From JBBQNJ01 sp038329845 (lineage in GTDB: Bacteria > Planctomycetota > Phycisphaerae > Tepidisphaerales > Tepidisphaeraceae): 64,000 nt of DNA. The translations under genes were made by a program, and so were the position numbers. The notes beneath the pieces are model-generated. The model worked only from the letters and a program-made list of their open reading frames with translations, searched no databases and was not told the DNA's origin. Below, one piece after another: positions 41,493-50,608 of the stretch; the stretch's first letter is position 1, and the number at the start of each line of letters is the position of its first letter. Location: positions 15,899 through 79,898 of the forward strand of contig JBBQNJ010000009.1 of assembly GCA_038329845.1 (NCBI GenBank), read 5' to 3'.

Positions 41493-43387
41493 CCTGCCCG
41501 CCTTCGCTCGTTTTCGACTTGAACCTTTTCCGCCACCCCGCGCAATACGTTCAGGGCATAGCGGCGAACGCGCAGGTTCCCGTCTACCTTGGCGATCCGC
41601 CCGACCTCCTGGATCAATTGCCACCAGCCGATCTGGCGTAACGCCCACAAAGCGCTGATGCGATGTTCGGCGCGCTCGTCGCGCAGCATCCCCAGCAGTT
41701 GCTCGTTGGCCACGCCGACCTTCATCCCATGCAACGCCTTGATCGCGTTGGCCCGCTCGCGGTTGTGGCTCGAGCGCGCTCGCCGAGCCAGCAGCGGGAC
41801 GTAATCCGACTTCTGCTTGGATTCGAGAACCTCGATGGCATTGGCGCGGACCCGCGGATCGCTGTCGCCCAGCACCCGCTCGAGCAGCACGTCCGACGGG
41901 ACCGACTCCAAGTCGCCCATGATGCTGACGGCTTTGGATCGCAGCTTGGCATTGGCGTCTGAACACAGCGCCAGGATGTGCCCGCGCAGCGGCTCGATGA
42001 TGCTGAGTTCCTGCGCCATCTGCATCGCTTTAAGGCGCTGCTCGATCGGGCCGCCGACCAGGCGCCGGGCCAGGCGGTTCACCGCGTCGGGCAACAGCTT
42101 AAGCATCGCCCGCCCGGCGCTCTTTCGAGTGGCAGGCTCGAGCCGGTCGAACCGCTGCCAGAACTGTTCGAAGCCGGCCTGACCCAAGGCCCGCCCGATG
42201 ACCCGGCGAACCGACTCCGGCGCCGATGTCATCATCTCGATCAAGATTTTCTCATATTCGTGGGGCCTGCGCCGCACGATCTCCCGCGCCGCCAGACGCA
42301 CCAGCCGCTCATCGCGGTCGCCGAGGAATGAGCGGATCAGGTCCACCGGCGTGCCGCGCCCGCGCCGCATCGCCACACGCAGCAGGCGCAATCGCGCGGC
42401 GAAGTCGTCGGCCGCGTGAATCCGCAGCACATCCAGCCGCTGATCCTGCGCCGATTCGCTCAGTCCCGATGCCCCGATCCATTCACCGATGCACCCGACC
42501 TGCGAGCCGTCTCGCCGCTCGAGGTCGGCGGCCAAATCCCTCGGCTCCCACCAGGTCCCGCGAGAGACCTGGTGCATGCACAGCGCCAATTGATGGTCTT
42601 TCAACCAGTGGGTCTTGCGAAGCATCGCATCGAGTACCGGAGCCTCGACGATGTGGGAGAAGATCACCCCGAAGTGCGAGCGCAGATTGCCGTGCGATGC
42701 CCCGAGCAGAAACGCCTCGACATGCTCGGCGGCCGGCGGTTGCTGCAATCGCCGCACGATCGCGCCTTGCCCCCCGTGTTTGGCCGTGTGCAGGATCGCC
42801 AGCGTCTTGGAAGCGGCCGAATCGCACAGCAGCAGCGCCGCCCGAAGCAGATCAGCGCCGTGACGTCCGCGATGAACGTCCATGGCGCGGGCCACCGCCT
42901 GCTCGATGTCCGGACGCTGCTCCAGCAGCGCCGCCGCGGCGGCGACATCCCCGCCGCCCTGCAACCGACGGGTTTCAATATGGCACCACCGCGCCAGCGC
43001 CACCAGGGCCTCAACGGCCGTGCGCGATACCGCTTCATCGGCGCTGGCGAGATTGTCCAGCAGAACATATCCAAGCCGTCCCTGCCGGCCCAGCGCGATC
43101 AGGCGAAGCGCCTTGATTCTCAGGTCCGCATCATCGCTGCGCCCGCATTCGCGCAGCGCCTGGTGAAAGATCCGAATGCCCCCGAGGATGATCAATCGCG
43201 CCGATTCGGGAAGCTCGTCGTAGAGGCGCACCAGCCCCGTCAACCCGTGCGGGCGGGCGCGGCGAAACAGCGCGTCCAGAACGGCCGGCTTCTCCGACTC
43301 GTTGCCCAAGGTCACCGCCTCGAGCAGCAGATCGTCCGCCGCCTCGTTGCGTGTCGCCACCAGGGCTTCGAGAATTCGATCGAGCAT
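41489..43387 (-). CDS. HEAT-repeat scaffold protein
   Basis: The 632-residue soluble protein consists mostly of helical repeats. Clear HEAT-type units occur from about residue 330 onwards: DERLVRLAAREIVRRR, DANAKLRSKAVSIMGDLESV, DPRVRANAIEVLESKQKSDY, NRERANAIKALHGM, AEHRISALWALRQIG, NLRVRRYALNVLRG. No signal peptide or catalytic motif is seen. Such proteins are protein-protein scaffolds. It is the first gene of a two-gene operon with a membrane partner. Confidence 0.75.
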   Translation of the reverse strand: MLDRILEALVATRNEAADDLLLEAVTLGNESEKPAVLDALFRRARPHGLTGLVRLYDELPESARLIILGGIRIFHQALRECGRSDDADLRIKALRLIALGRQGRLGYVLLDNLASADEAVSRTAVEALVALARWCHIETRRLQGGGDVAAAAALLEQRPDIEQAVARAMDVHRGRHGADLLRAALLLCDSAASKTLAILHTAKHGGQGAIVRRLQQPPAAEHVEAFLLGASHGNLRSHFGVIFSHIVEAPVLDAMLRKTHWLKDHQLALCMHQVSRGTWWEPRDLAADLERRDGSQVGCIGEWIGASGLSESAQDQRLDVLRIHAADDFAARLRLLRVAMRRGRGTPVDLIRSFLGDRDERLVRLAAREIVRRRPHEYEKILIEMMTSAPESVRRVIGRALGQAGFEQFWQRFDRLEPATRKSAGRAMLKLLPDAVNRLARRLVGGPIEQRLKAMQMAQELSIIEPLRGHILALCSDANAKLRSKAVSIMGDLESVPSDVLLERVLGDSDPRVRANAIEVLESKQKSDYVPLLARRARSSHNRERANAIKALHGMKVGVANEQLLGMLRDERAEHRISALWALRQIGWWQLIQEVGRIAKVDGNLRVRRYALNVLRGVAEKVQVENERRRAG

Positions 43388-43484
43388 CTATCAAGTTATC
43401 GGACGCATGACCCGCACGGCTTGAGACGCCGCACGCCCAGCGGGATGCATCCGGCGACACGCCCCGCCAGGGTCCGCGTCCAAA

Positions 43485-43515
43485 ACAAAAAACCCTCCGG
43501 CACAAGGCCGGAGGG
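43485..43515 (-). terminator. Rho-independent terminator of the TPR lipoprotein gene
   Basis: On the minus strand CCCTCCGGC pairs perfectly with GCCGGAGGG around a 5-base loop (43493-43515) and is followed directly by TTTTTTGTTTTGG. It lies 34 bases after the lipoprotein stop codon. Confidence 0.92.
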
Positions 43516-43549
43516 ATCGTTTCGCTCACGCTGTCGAAGGGCGTGATTG

Positions 43550-44320
43550 CTAGTTCATCGGCGTCGAGGCCGTTTCCGGGCGCGAGGGGATCAGCTCCGG
43601 CAGCGGGCCGACGGGAACCGCGGGCTTTTGCAGATTCGACTTATCCTTCAGGCTCGGCCCTGCGATCACGCCGAGCTGACCGAGGGCGGCATTGACCTCG
43701 GGATCGTCCTGGCGAAGCTGGTACGCACGCCGCAGCGCCGCCTCGGCTCGCTGAGGCTGGTTCATCTGCGCCAGATAAAGCCCGAAATCCTTGGCCACAT
43801 AAAAGTTCTTCGGTTCCAGCAGCGAGGCCCGGTTATAGGCGTCGATCGCCGCATCGGCATCGCCGAGATTGCGGCAGACCTTGGCGTAGACGAAGTAATT
43901 CTCGGTCGTCTGCTTGCCGTCGGCCTTCTTTTGCAGCAGCGCGACTTCCTCATCGCGATTGGCGCTGCTGGCGATGGCGACGGCCAGCGCGTCGATGGTC
44001 TTGACCCGGAAGTCGGGATCCTCGCGCCCGTCCATCGACGTCTGCATCGTCGAAAGCGACGCCTTGTAGCTGGCGATCGCCTGCTGATAAACACCCATCT
44101 CGTAGTAGCAGGCGCCGCGATAGTAATAGCTGCGGTAGTCGCGGGCGTCCTGGCGGATGGCGTTGCTGAACGCCCCGGCCGCGTCTACGTAGTTCTTCTG
44201 CGCGTAGAGCTTGATCCCCTCATCCCGAGCGGCTTTGGGATTGGTGAAAACGCCCTGCGTACCCCCGGCGCAACCGGCCAGAGTGCTGACGACCAACACG
44301 AGCAACATTGAGCGGATCAT
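43550..44320 (-). CDS. TPR-repeat lipoprotein
   Basis: The 256-residue protein starts MIRSMLLVLVVSTLAGCAGG, a lipoprotein signal with lipobox LAGC. At least four tetratricopeptide-like units follow: DEGIKLYAQKNYVDAAGAFS, RSYYYRGACYYEMGVYQQAI, ENYFVYAKVCRNLGDADAAI and VAKDFGLYLAQMNQPQRAEA. It is probably a periplasmic or outer-membrane scaffold. ATG 44320 was chosen over the upstream in-frame start because GGAGG lies six bases before it. Single-gene transcript ending at the terminator above. Confidence 0.82.
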   Translation of the reverse strand: MIRSMLLVLVVSTLAGCAGGTQGVFTNPKAARDEGIKLYAQKNYVDAAGAFSNAIRQDARDYRSYYYRGACYYEMGVYQQAIASYKASLSTMQTSMDGREDPDFRVKTIDALAVAIASSANRDEEVALLQKKADGKQTTENYFVYAKVCRNLGDADAAIDAYNRASLLEPKNFYVAKDFGLYLAQMNQPQRAEAALRRAYQLRQDDPEVNAALGQLGVIAGPSLKDKSNLQKPAVPVGPLPELIPSRPETASTPMN

Positions 44321-44698
44321 GGCTACCTCCATGTAGCGACCCCTCTCGGTGGAGGGGACTAGAGAAAAGTTCGGAATCCTTCCATTTGGGCGATGATCCT
44401 AACACCCCTTCGGCCGTTTGCAAGACCCAATGCGCAAAAATCGCCGATGGGGCGTGCCCACGGATTTTTGCACGGTTCAGCAGACCAGCCATCATGGCTA
44501 TTCGGAAGCCGCGTTTCCCTCTGCAGACCGGGACGTGCAAAAAATCCCGGCACACCCCGCCGATGGCCTCCCGGCCCCTCCCGCCCCCCGCTGATGGCCC
44601 ATTCCCCTCGATCTTCGTCTCCCAAGCGGTTCGACGATCATGCGGCGGCCGCAACGGCCTCCCGCGGACGGCGTCGCCGCATCCCGTCGTGATCCTCA
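44321..44698. other. Upstream region of the TPR lipoprotein gene
   Basis: No gene is supported. A 6-bp hairpin CCCCTC/GAGGGG (44340-44357) sits in the leader about 20 bases before the start codon. Farther upstream, a GTGCAAAAAATCCCGGCAC-type element and GGATTTTTGCACG occur in opposite orientation (about 44461-44474 and 44533-44552), an imperfect dyad. Confidence 0.3.
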
Positions 44699-45255
44699 TT
44701 ACTCCCTTTCAATCCAAGATTTCGACCCGGATTCCAACCCCTCTGATTTCCCCAGAGCCGTGGGAGCCAAGGGCGAGAGCATGCCGCCGAAGGGGATGCC
44801 GGTCGGCGGGATCGTCACGTTGTCGAACGTGGCGGTGGCCAGGATGCCCTCGGTGCGGCCGGTGACGGCAAGGCCCACATACACGTTGCCGTTGTTCGGA
44901 CCGGTCATGGTGCCCATGCTGGTCCAGTTCACGCCGTCGAGGCTATAATAGCCGGTCCCGCCGCCGGTCGTATACACCATTCGCAGCCAGATCGGCGTCC
45001 CCCCATTCCCGGCGGGGTAACGCTCGCCGCGTCGTAGCTGGCGTAATCCCCCTGATAAATCCGCCGCTGGAACCGAACCCCGCCGGATCGCTTCAGCCCC
45101 ACGGCACAGTAACACGCATCCGGCGCGAGGCTCTCCCGCACCATCACCATCGCCTTGGCCAACGGATCGCTCGAGGCATCGCCCAAGCCCGTCAACTGTG
45201 CCGTGATTGGGGCTACCCTATCAATTGAAGACTCCCGACCGCTTGGGCCAGTCAA
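44699..45255 (-). pseudogene. Frameshifted fragment of a DUF1349-like (concanavalin-type) exoprotein domain
   Basis: Two minus-strand frames give consecutive parts of one domain. The first reads LTGLGDASSDPLAKAMVMVR ESLAPDACYCAVGLKRSGGV, RFQRRI. After a one-base shift near 45010-45016 the second reads GGTPIWLRMVYTTGGGTGYY, SLDGVNWTSMGTMT and VYVGLAVTGRTEGILATATF. The order and wording match the C-terminal domain of the exoprotein at 58612-60981 (GVMIRESLA, GVSFQRR, YWVKLVRSG, TVYVGLAVTSH). The rest of the parent gene is absent. Confidence 0.7.
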
Positions 45256-45303
45256 CCCCTTCGGCCAGTCGACCCCTTGGGCCAGTCGACCTCTTTGGCC
45301 AGT
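45243..45303. repeat. 17-bp tandem repeat
   Basis: Units starting 45243, 45260, 45277 and 45294 (partial) follow TTGGGCCAGTCGACCCC with one to three changes each. Confidence 0.8.
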
Positions 45304-45324
45304 GACGAGGCGATCTGGGCCGGG

Positions 45325-45468
45325 GTGATGCTGATCGTGGGGATCGCCCTCTTCATCGCCGCCGCCGTCATCGGGCCGCTGGTGCCGATCCTAATGCCCC
45401 CCGACGATCCCCCGGCCGCCGACCCCAACCACCACACGCCCCATCCGGAGACCCATCGGCAGCACTAA
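45325..45468 (+). CDS. Possible small single-pass membrane protein
   Basis: An open frame gives a 47-residue product from GTG 45325 with one strongly hydrophobic segment (MLIVGIALFIAAAVIGPLVP) followed by a Pro/His-rich tail (DDPPAADPNHHTPHPETHRQ). TTG 45277 inside the tandem repeat is an alternative start. The hydrophobic helix and clean end look protein-like, but no ribosome-binding site is convincing. Confidence 0.35.
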   Translation: MMLIVGIALFIAAAVIGPLVPILMPPDDPPAADPNHHTPHPETHRQH

Positions 45469-45551
45469 AACGAGTGACAAAGGGACATTCAGAATATTCG
45501 CTCAAGGTGTTAGCGTATTGAGGACCGCGATTGGATATTCTGGGTGTTCCT

Positions 45552-47828
45552 TTATCCCTTCCCTCCCTGCATACGCATCAGAACGGCTGAGCCGTAGGGC
45601 GGCAGGGTAATGGTCTGCTTGTAGATTGTTCCCTTAGCGTCCTCGAATACACCGGGTAACGGCTGTGTGACGGAGGTGCCGGTCGCATTGTACTCCAGGC
45701 GCAGGTCGCTGAGCTTCGCTACGCTTCGGCCGGTCATTTTCGTTCCTGCGTCCTGTCCCCACTGTTTCTGCCAGCGATCCAGCGAGAGAAACGTGCTGGC
45801 CCAGGGGAGCGACACCACGCCCCCGGCGGGGTAGTCGTTGGCCACGTGGTAGTTGGTGTAGCTCTTGTCGGGGTCGTGGCCGAGGCCGCCGTCGTTGCAG
45901 TGAATATAGCCGCTCGTGCTAATGTCGTCGGGCTCCTGGATCGGCCGGCAATAGCGATTGTCCGCTAGTTTCCCGATACCAGCGATGTACTGGAGTTGCG
46001 TCTGGTCGGCGGGCTTCTGGGGGAGGCTCAGCGTGATGCAGAGCTGCTCGCGCTCGAACGCAAAGAGGATGTTGTCGTGAATGTCCAGCTTCGTTGGACG
46101 CGACTTCTGGTCGTCGATCTGGAGTTGGGTGGTGTGGTTGTCCGCCAGCAGGTTGCCATACACAACGATGTTGCTGTTGGAGCCAAGCCACAAGCCGGCC
46201 GTCGCGTTTCGGAACGCGGTGTTGTGGGTGATGATGACGTCCGTGGCGTTGCCGTCCATGTAAATGCCTTGGCTCTGGGGCGCGTACGGATCGTTAGCCT
46301 CCTTACTGTGGACGCCTTCCCGTGCACCCAAGCCGTCGTGGACGATGTTCCCATCGATGATTCGCGGCCTGGAGTGGACCTTGCGCTCTTCGCCGCCGTA
46401 GGTATAAATTCCCCCACCGTCGGACTTAATCAGGCAGAAGTGGTGAACGTGATTGTTGCGAATCTGCACGCCGCTGCCGCTGAAGTAGATCCCGCTGTAG
46501 CCGACATGGGAGATCTCGTTGCGCTGCACGAGCCCCTCGGTTCCGACGGAGAAGATTCCTATGGCCTGCCCGTCACCGCTCTGCTGCAGGCCTTCGTGCA
46601 GCGCAACTTGGTCGATCGTGTTCCCAGTAATGGTCCAGCGCGGATTTTCGTGAAGGGTGATCGCGTTGTTGTTGATGTTTGAGAGGGTGCAGTGGGTGAT
46701 GGAGCCGTCGGGTGCATCGGTGGCGAAGGAAGAAAGCCGGTATGCCGCGACGGCAACCCCGTCTCGCCCGGCAAAGGAGAGATCGCAGTTGTTAAGCGAC
46801 ACGTGATCGCATTTGCCGGTGGTGTTGATTGGAGCGTCAAGCTTTACCAGGTCGCTGTTGGAGCCGACGATCGCGAGATTATCCAAGCGGATGTGGCCCC
46901 GATTGGTCAGGTTGACCACATGGTCCAGGCACGCCGCCTCGACCTGGTGCCGGCGCGGCGGCTGATCGCCAAAGAAGACTGTGAGCTTGCGGCTGGCTGG
47001 GTCGTAGGACCAATCCCCCGGTTCTGTCAGGCACTTGATGTGGTTCTGTACGAAAAACCCATTGCGATCGAGGGCATCGTACGGGTCGCTGTGGAGAACT
47101 GGATATTCGCTGACCTGGATCGTCGTGACCTGCTGCCCCTCGATCGTCGCACTGGAGATTCGGTCGATGTGGCCGCGATCGATGATCCATTGGTATTTCT
47201 TTTGTACAATTTCGCCACCGGTCACATTGGGTATTGCGTCGGCGGTGGTGATTTCTACGTTTTTCTTGTGGCTCTTGATCTCGAACCAGCTATCGGCATC
47301 ACTGCCGGGCGTCCAGCCTTTGCCAGCCTTGGGCAGCCGGCCCTTGGGCTGAATGCGGCCGTCGAAGCGGAGCATCTCCAACTGGCCGGTGGGTGCCGGG
47401 TCCAGCACGGCTTCATACAGGCCACCCTCGAGCGCCGTCCACGTGGTGATGGTCTTGAAGCCGGTGATCAGCGGCTTGGCGCCGGCACCGTAGCAACCGA
47501 TTGCAACACGGGCCGCTTGTGTTCCAGATTCTCTGGGCTTCAGAGTGCCAAAGAACGTATCGCCGCACCGGAATTTGGCGATGTCACCGGCGGACAACAC
47601 TGAGTTGAGTTTGCTCAGCGACGCGAAGGGTGTCCGCTCGCTGACACCATCGTTGGCGTCCGCGCCCGTCGCGCTAATGTAGTAGGTCTTGCCAGCCGGC
47701 GCGGTCGTTTGTGGTTCGGCATGGGCTGGGGTACTGAGCAACAGAGATGTCAGAGCCGACATTACGAATAATAATGGTATTTTCACGGCACCTTTGGCCA
47801 AGAGTAAGCGGGAGGTTGCTCTTTTCAC
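45552..47828 (-). CDS. Secreted right-handed parallel beta-helix protein
   Basis: The 758-residue protein has a signal peptide (about 1-37, ending PAHA). The mature part begins TYYISATGADANDGVSERTP, a typical start for pectate-lyase-like DUF1565 proteins. Beta-helix rungs run from about 320 to 620 (IRLDNLAIVGSNSD, HCTLSNINNNAITLHENPRW, RNEISHVGYSGIYFSGSGVQ, ITHNTAFRNATAGLWLGSNS). These proteins bind or cleave polysaccharides; the active site cannot be identified. Its codon and base use appear less GC-rich than neighbours, compatible with acquisition. A separate C-terminal beta-sandwich ends TLPPYGSAVLMRM. Confidence 0.82.
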   Translation of the reverse strand: MKRATSRLLLAKGAVKIPLLFVMSALTSLLLSTPAHAEPQTTAPAGKTYYISATGADANDGVSERTPFASLSKLNSVLSAGDIAKFRCGDTFFGTLKPRESGTQAARVAIGCYGAGAKPLITGFKTITTWTALEGGLYEAVLDPAPTGQLEMLRFDGRIQPKGRLPKAGKGWTPGSDADSWFEIKSHKKNVEITTADAIPNVTGGEIVQKKYQWIIDRGHIDRISSATIEGQQVTTIQVSEYPVLHSDPYDALDRNGFFVQNHIKCLTEPGDWSYDPASRKLTVFFGDQPPRRHQVEAACLDHVVNLTNRGHIRLDNLAIVGSNSDLVKLDAPINTTGKCDHVSLNNCDLSFAGRDGVAVAAYRLSSFATDAPDGSITHCTLSNINNNAITLHENPRWTITGNTIDQVALHEGLQQSGDGQAIGIFSVGTEGLVQRNEISHVGYSGIYFSGSGVQIRNNHVHHFCLIKSDGGGIYTYGGEERKVHSRPRIIDGNIVHDGLGAREGVHSKEANDPYAPQSQGIYMDGNATDVIITHNTAFRNATAGLWLGSNSNIVVYGNLLADNHTTQLQIDDQKSRPTKLDIHDNILFAFEREQLCITLSLPQKPADQTQLQYIAGIGKLADNRYCRPIQEPDDISTSGYIHCNDGGLGHDPDKSYTNYHVANDYPAGGVVSLPWASTFLSLDRWQKQWGQDAGTKMTGRSVAKLSDLRLEYNATGTSVTQPLPGVFEDAKGTIYKQTITLPPYGSAVLMRMQGGKG

Positions 47829-48482
47829 GATTTTTCAATCATACTACCGTTGAATCATACTACCGTTGCAAACATGGTACAAGAGGGCGTGCCCGAATTT
47901 TGGGGGAGCGTATAAGATAGTATAATCGGGAGGAATGACCGGCCTGGAGGCCGGGTTCATTATGGAGATGAGCCATGGAACGGCTGTTGAAGATGGCGGG
48001 GCCGAAGGGGTCAGGAGTCGTTACGCCGCTTTGGAAGTAAACGGGTGTCCTGGAATCGGCATAGGGGTCGGGAGTTAATGCCATCAACTGAAGCCGCCGG
48101 CCTTGACGCAGAGGGGTAGCGGGAACATGATCTGTCATATAAGTGGCGGATTTGTCGATTTTTACATTCAATATCGCCAGCTTCGGTATTCTGTGATTAA
48201 TAGAGGTCGTCCCCTACTGAACTCCTTTTCCACAGGAGGCCACGGAGGGTCAGCATCCAGTCCATCGTCGAGTAGATCAAGAACGATCCTTCCATCGCCC
48301 TGTCGCCGGAACGGGAGATAAGATCAAAGGGGTATATCAAATCAACGGGTTCGGGAGGTTTCCGGCGCGATTTCCTCCGGCGACGAACGGGCTGGACAAC
48401 CGGGGATGCGCACCCTCTTCCTTCGCAGCCGACGGTGGGTTCGAAAATCGACGACGGGTCTGCTAGAGTGAGCCACTAGATC
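47829..48482. other. Gene-poor region upstream of dnaX with tandem repeat and element-like remnants
   Basis: AATCATACTACCGTTG is perfectly duplicated (47837-47852, 47853-47868) next to the beta-helix gene start. A strong -10-like TATAAT (47921-47926) and GGAGGA precede a 47-codon frame (47935-48078). GGGGTCAGGAGTCGTTACG (about 48006-48024) resembles flanks of RAYT/IS200-type elements from memory. The last 350 bases contain no recognisable gene; an SRP RNA, which can lie near dnaX, was looked for but not found. Confidence 0.4.
47935..48078 (+). CDS. Doubtful 47-residue ORF behind a strong promoter-like sequence
   Basis: ATG 47935 is preceded by GGGAGGA at three to four bases and by TATAAT at about nine more. 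The product (MTGLEAGFIMEMSHGTAVED...) has no recognisable domain and is Gly-rich at its end. It overlaps the element-like sequence described for this region, so it may be a transposon relic. Confidence 0.25.
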   Translation: MTGLEAGFIMEMSHGTAVEDGGAEGVRSRYAALEVNGCPGIGIGVGS

Positions 48483-50594
48483 ATGGCTTACACCGTACTC
48501 GCCCGCCGGTATCGCTCCACGACGTTCGATGAAGTCATCGGGCAGGAGCATATTGCCCAGACCCTGAAAAAAGCGATCGAATCCGGGCGGGTGGCCCACG
48601 CCTATCTCTTTTGCGGCACCCGCGGGACCGGCAAAACGTCGATGGCCCGGATTCTGGCCAAGGCGATGAACTGTCAGGCGTTTGACTCTCCCACAACCCA
48701 GCCGTGCGGAACCTGCAATTCCTGCCAGGCGATCGCCCGGGGCGACGACATCGACGTGATCGAGATCGACGCGGCCAGCAACACCGGGGTGGACAACGTC
48801 CGCGACGTGATCGAAAACAGCCAATACCGCCCGGCTCGGGCCCGCTTCAAAATCTATATCGTCGACGAAGCCCACATGCTCTCGAAGCCGGCGTTCAATG
48901 CCTTGCTCAAGACGCTGGAAGAGCCGCCGGACCATGTGAAGTTCATCCTGGCCACGACCGAGCCGGAAAAGATTCTCCCCACCATCTTGTCGCGCTGCCA
49001 GCGGTATGATTTCCGCAACATCGCCACGCGGGAGATCGCTGGGCATCTGGCGGAAATCTGCACGCAGGAGGGGATCGAAGCTGATGCCGATGCCTTGGGG
49101 CTGGTGGCCAAGGCAGGCGCTGGATCGATGCGGGATGCGTTGAGTCTTCTGGATCGCCTGCTCAGCGCTGGGGAAAAGCGGCTGTCGGCCGAGCTGGTCG
49201 AGCAGTTGCTGGGGATGCCGCGAACCCAGGTCATTTTCGAGCTAGTTGAGTCGATCGGGCGAAGCGACATCAAGGCCACGCTCTTGCGCGCCGACGCGAT
49301 CGTTCGCTCGGGGCTGTCGGTGGATGCGCTGCTGGCATCACTGGTGGACCATCTGCGAAACCTGCTGGTGCTGCGAACCTGCGGGATCGAATCGCAACTG
49401 GTCGAGGCGCCCGGCATGGCGCTCGAGGATCTGGCGAATCAGGCCGGGCGGTTCGAGGCGATGTCGCTGACTCAGGACATCGCCATCCTGGAAGAACTTC
49501 GACGGCAGGCGCGACAGTCGCAGGGGGGTCGAGCGCTGCTCGATGCGACGCTGGCGCGGCTGGCGCTGGCCGAGCAATTCGCCAGCGTCGAGCAACTGCT
49601 TTCGCGGGTCGATTCGGGATCGGGCGGCCAAGGGGCGCAAAAAAAAAAGCCTGAGTTGAATCGCCCGACCGAGAGCGCCGGTCTCACGGGGGCGTCGGCT
49701 GTCTCACCGGCCGCGACATCGCCACCTTCCGCTGGGCTCCCGCGGGCGTCGGCCGTCGGGGCGTCGGCCATCGGGGCGTCGGCTGTCTCACCGGCGGTGA
49801 CATCGCCGCCTTCCGGTGGGCTCCCGCGGGCGTCGGCCGCCGCGCCGGCCGCGGCATCGCCCGCTCCCGCTGGGCCCCGGCCCGGCGTCGCGGCCGACGA
49901 TCCGCCGGAGGTCATTTCCGCCGATGCGAGCAACGTGTCGGCGGATGAGGATGACGACGATGATCTGCCGCGGCCGGGGAAGGTATGGGAGTCCGGCGGG
50001 CCATCTCTCAAGGAACTGCTCGCCGAGCAGGAGCGCAAGAATTCAGCGGCGGCGGGCGGGCGGGCGGTAGCAGCCCCAACCCCGCCGGCTCCGGCGCCCG
50101 TCGCAAGCCTGACCGATTTGTGGCAGTCGCTTCTCGATCGCCTGTATCAGCGCGGCCCGAGCATCCACGCCTTGGTCATACCCGGTCGCCTGGAATCGCT
50201 CGACGAGGGATTGGCGACGATCCGCTATCCGGCGGCGCAGTCCACTTTCATCAAGTTGCTCGAGCGCAACGGCAAGAAGGAGATCGTCCGCGATCTGCTG
50301 GGCGAGTTGATTCAGCGCCCCGTGGGACTGCGCCTGGAGGCCGATGCGGAAGAGGCCGAACTGGCCACGGCACACTCACCGCCATCGCCGACCGCCCAGA
50401 TGCATTCTCGCCTCGCGGCCTCGGCGGGCGGCGACGAGGGGACAGCCGGGATCGTCCCGCCGGCCTCGGATTCCGCCTCGACAGGCCTGGCAATGACGCC
50501 AGAGCTGCTGGCATCGGTGGAGGCCGATGAACTGGTTCATGCCGTGATGACCCAATTGGGCGGGCGAATCATAAAAATCGAGCAATCCAACTGA
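48483..50594 (+). CDS. dnaX: DNA polymerase III subunit tau (and probable gamma)
   Basis: The 703-residue protein is a clamp-loader AAA+ ATPase: VLARRYRSTTFDEVIGQEHI, Walker A FCGTRGTGKTSMA (44-56), zinc cysteines at about 64, 75, 78 and 81, Walker B IVDEAHML, LEEPPDHVKFILATTEPEKI and the SRC arginine finger. Domain III follows to about residue 380. A run of ten A (49639-49648) encodes KKK at residues 387-389; slippage either way gives a stop within one to three codons. Beyond lies an Ala/Pro/Ser linker with a duplicated segment and a C-terminal tau region (about 540-620). It loads the sliding clamp and couples polymerases at the fork. Confidence 0.95.
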   Translation: MAYTVLARRYRSTTFDEVIGQEHIAQTLKKAIESGRVAHAYLFCGTRGTGKTSMARILAKAMNCQAFDSPTTQPCGTCNSCQAIARGDDIDVIEIDAASNTGVDNVRDVIENSQYRPARARFKIYIVDEAHMLSKPAFNALLKTLEEPPDHVKFILATTEPEKILPTILSRCQRYDFRNIATREIAGHLAEICTQEGIEADADALGLVAKAGAGSMRDALSLLDRLLSAGEKRLSAELVEQLLGMPRTQVIFELVESIGRSDIKATLLRADAIVRSGLSVDALLASLVDHLRNLLVLRTCGIESQLVEAPGMALEDLANQAGRFEAMSLTQDIAILEELRRQARQSQGGRALLDATLARLALAEQFASVEQLLSRVDSGSGGQGAQKKKPELNRPTESAGLTGASAVSPAATSPPSAGLPRASAVGASAIGASAVSPAVTSPPSGGLPRASAAAPAAASPAPAGPRPGVAADDPPEVISADASNVSADEDDDDDLPRPGKVWESGGPSLKELLAEQERKNSAAAGGRAVAAPTPPAPAPVASLTDLWQSLLDRLYQRGPSIHALVIPGRLESLDEGLATIRYPAAQSTFIKLLERNGKKEIVRDLLGELIQRPVGLRLEADAEEAELATAHSPPSPTAQMHSRLAASAGGDEGTAGIVPPASDSASTGLAMTPELLASVEADELVHAVMTQLGGRIIKIEQSN
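49630..49659 (+). promoter_or_regulatory. dnaX slippery site for tau/gamma production
   Basis: A10 (49639-49648) in the frame CAA AAA AAA AAG. A -1 slip reads AAA GCC TGA (stop 49652-49654), a +1 slip reads AGC CTG AGT TGA (stop 49657-49659). AAGGGG (49630-49635) lies just upstream and could act as an internal Shine-Dalgarno stimulator. Products would be 390 or 391 residues. Confidence 0.7.
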
Positions 50595-50608
50595 AAGGAA
50601 CTAGAGCA

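Noticed and set aside
47829..48482. SRP RNA gene, sometimes found near dnaX
   Set aside because: The conserved GGAAGCAGCC-type apical loop sequence was not found on either strand.
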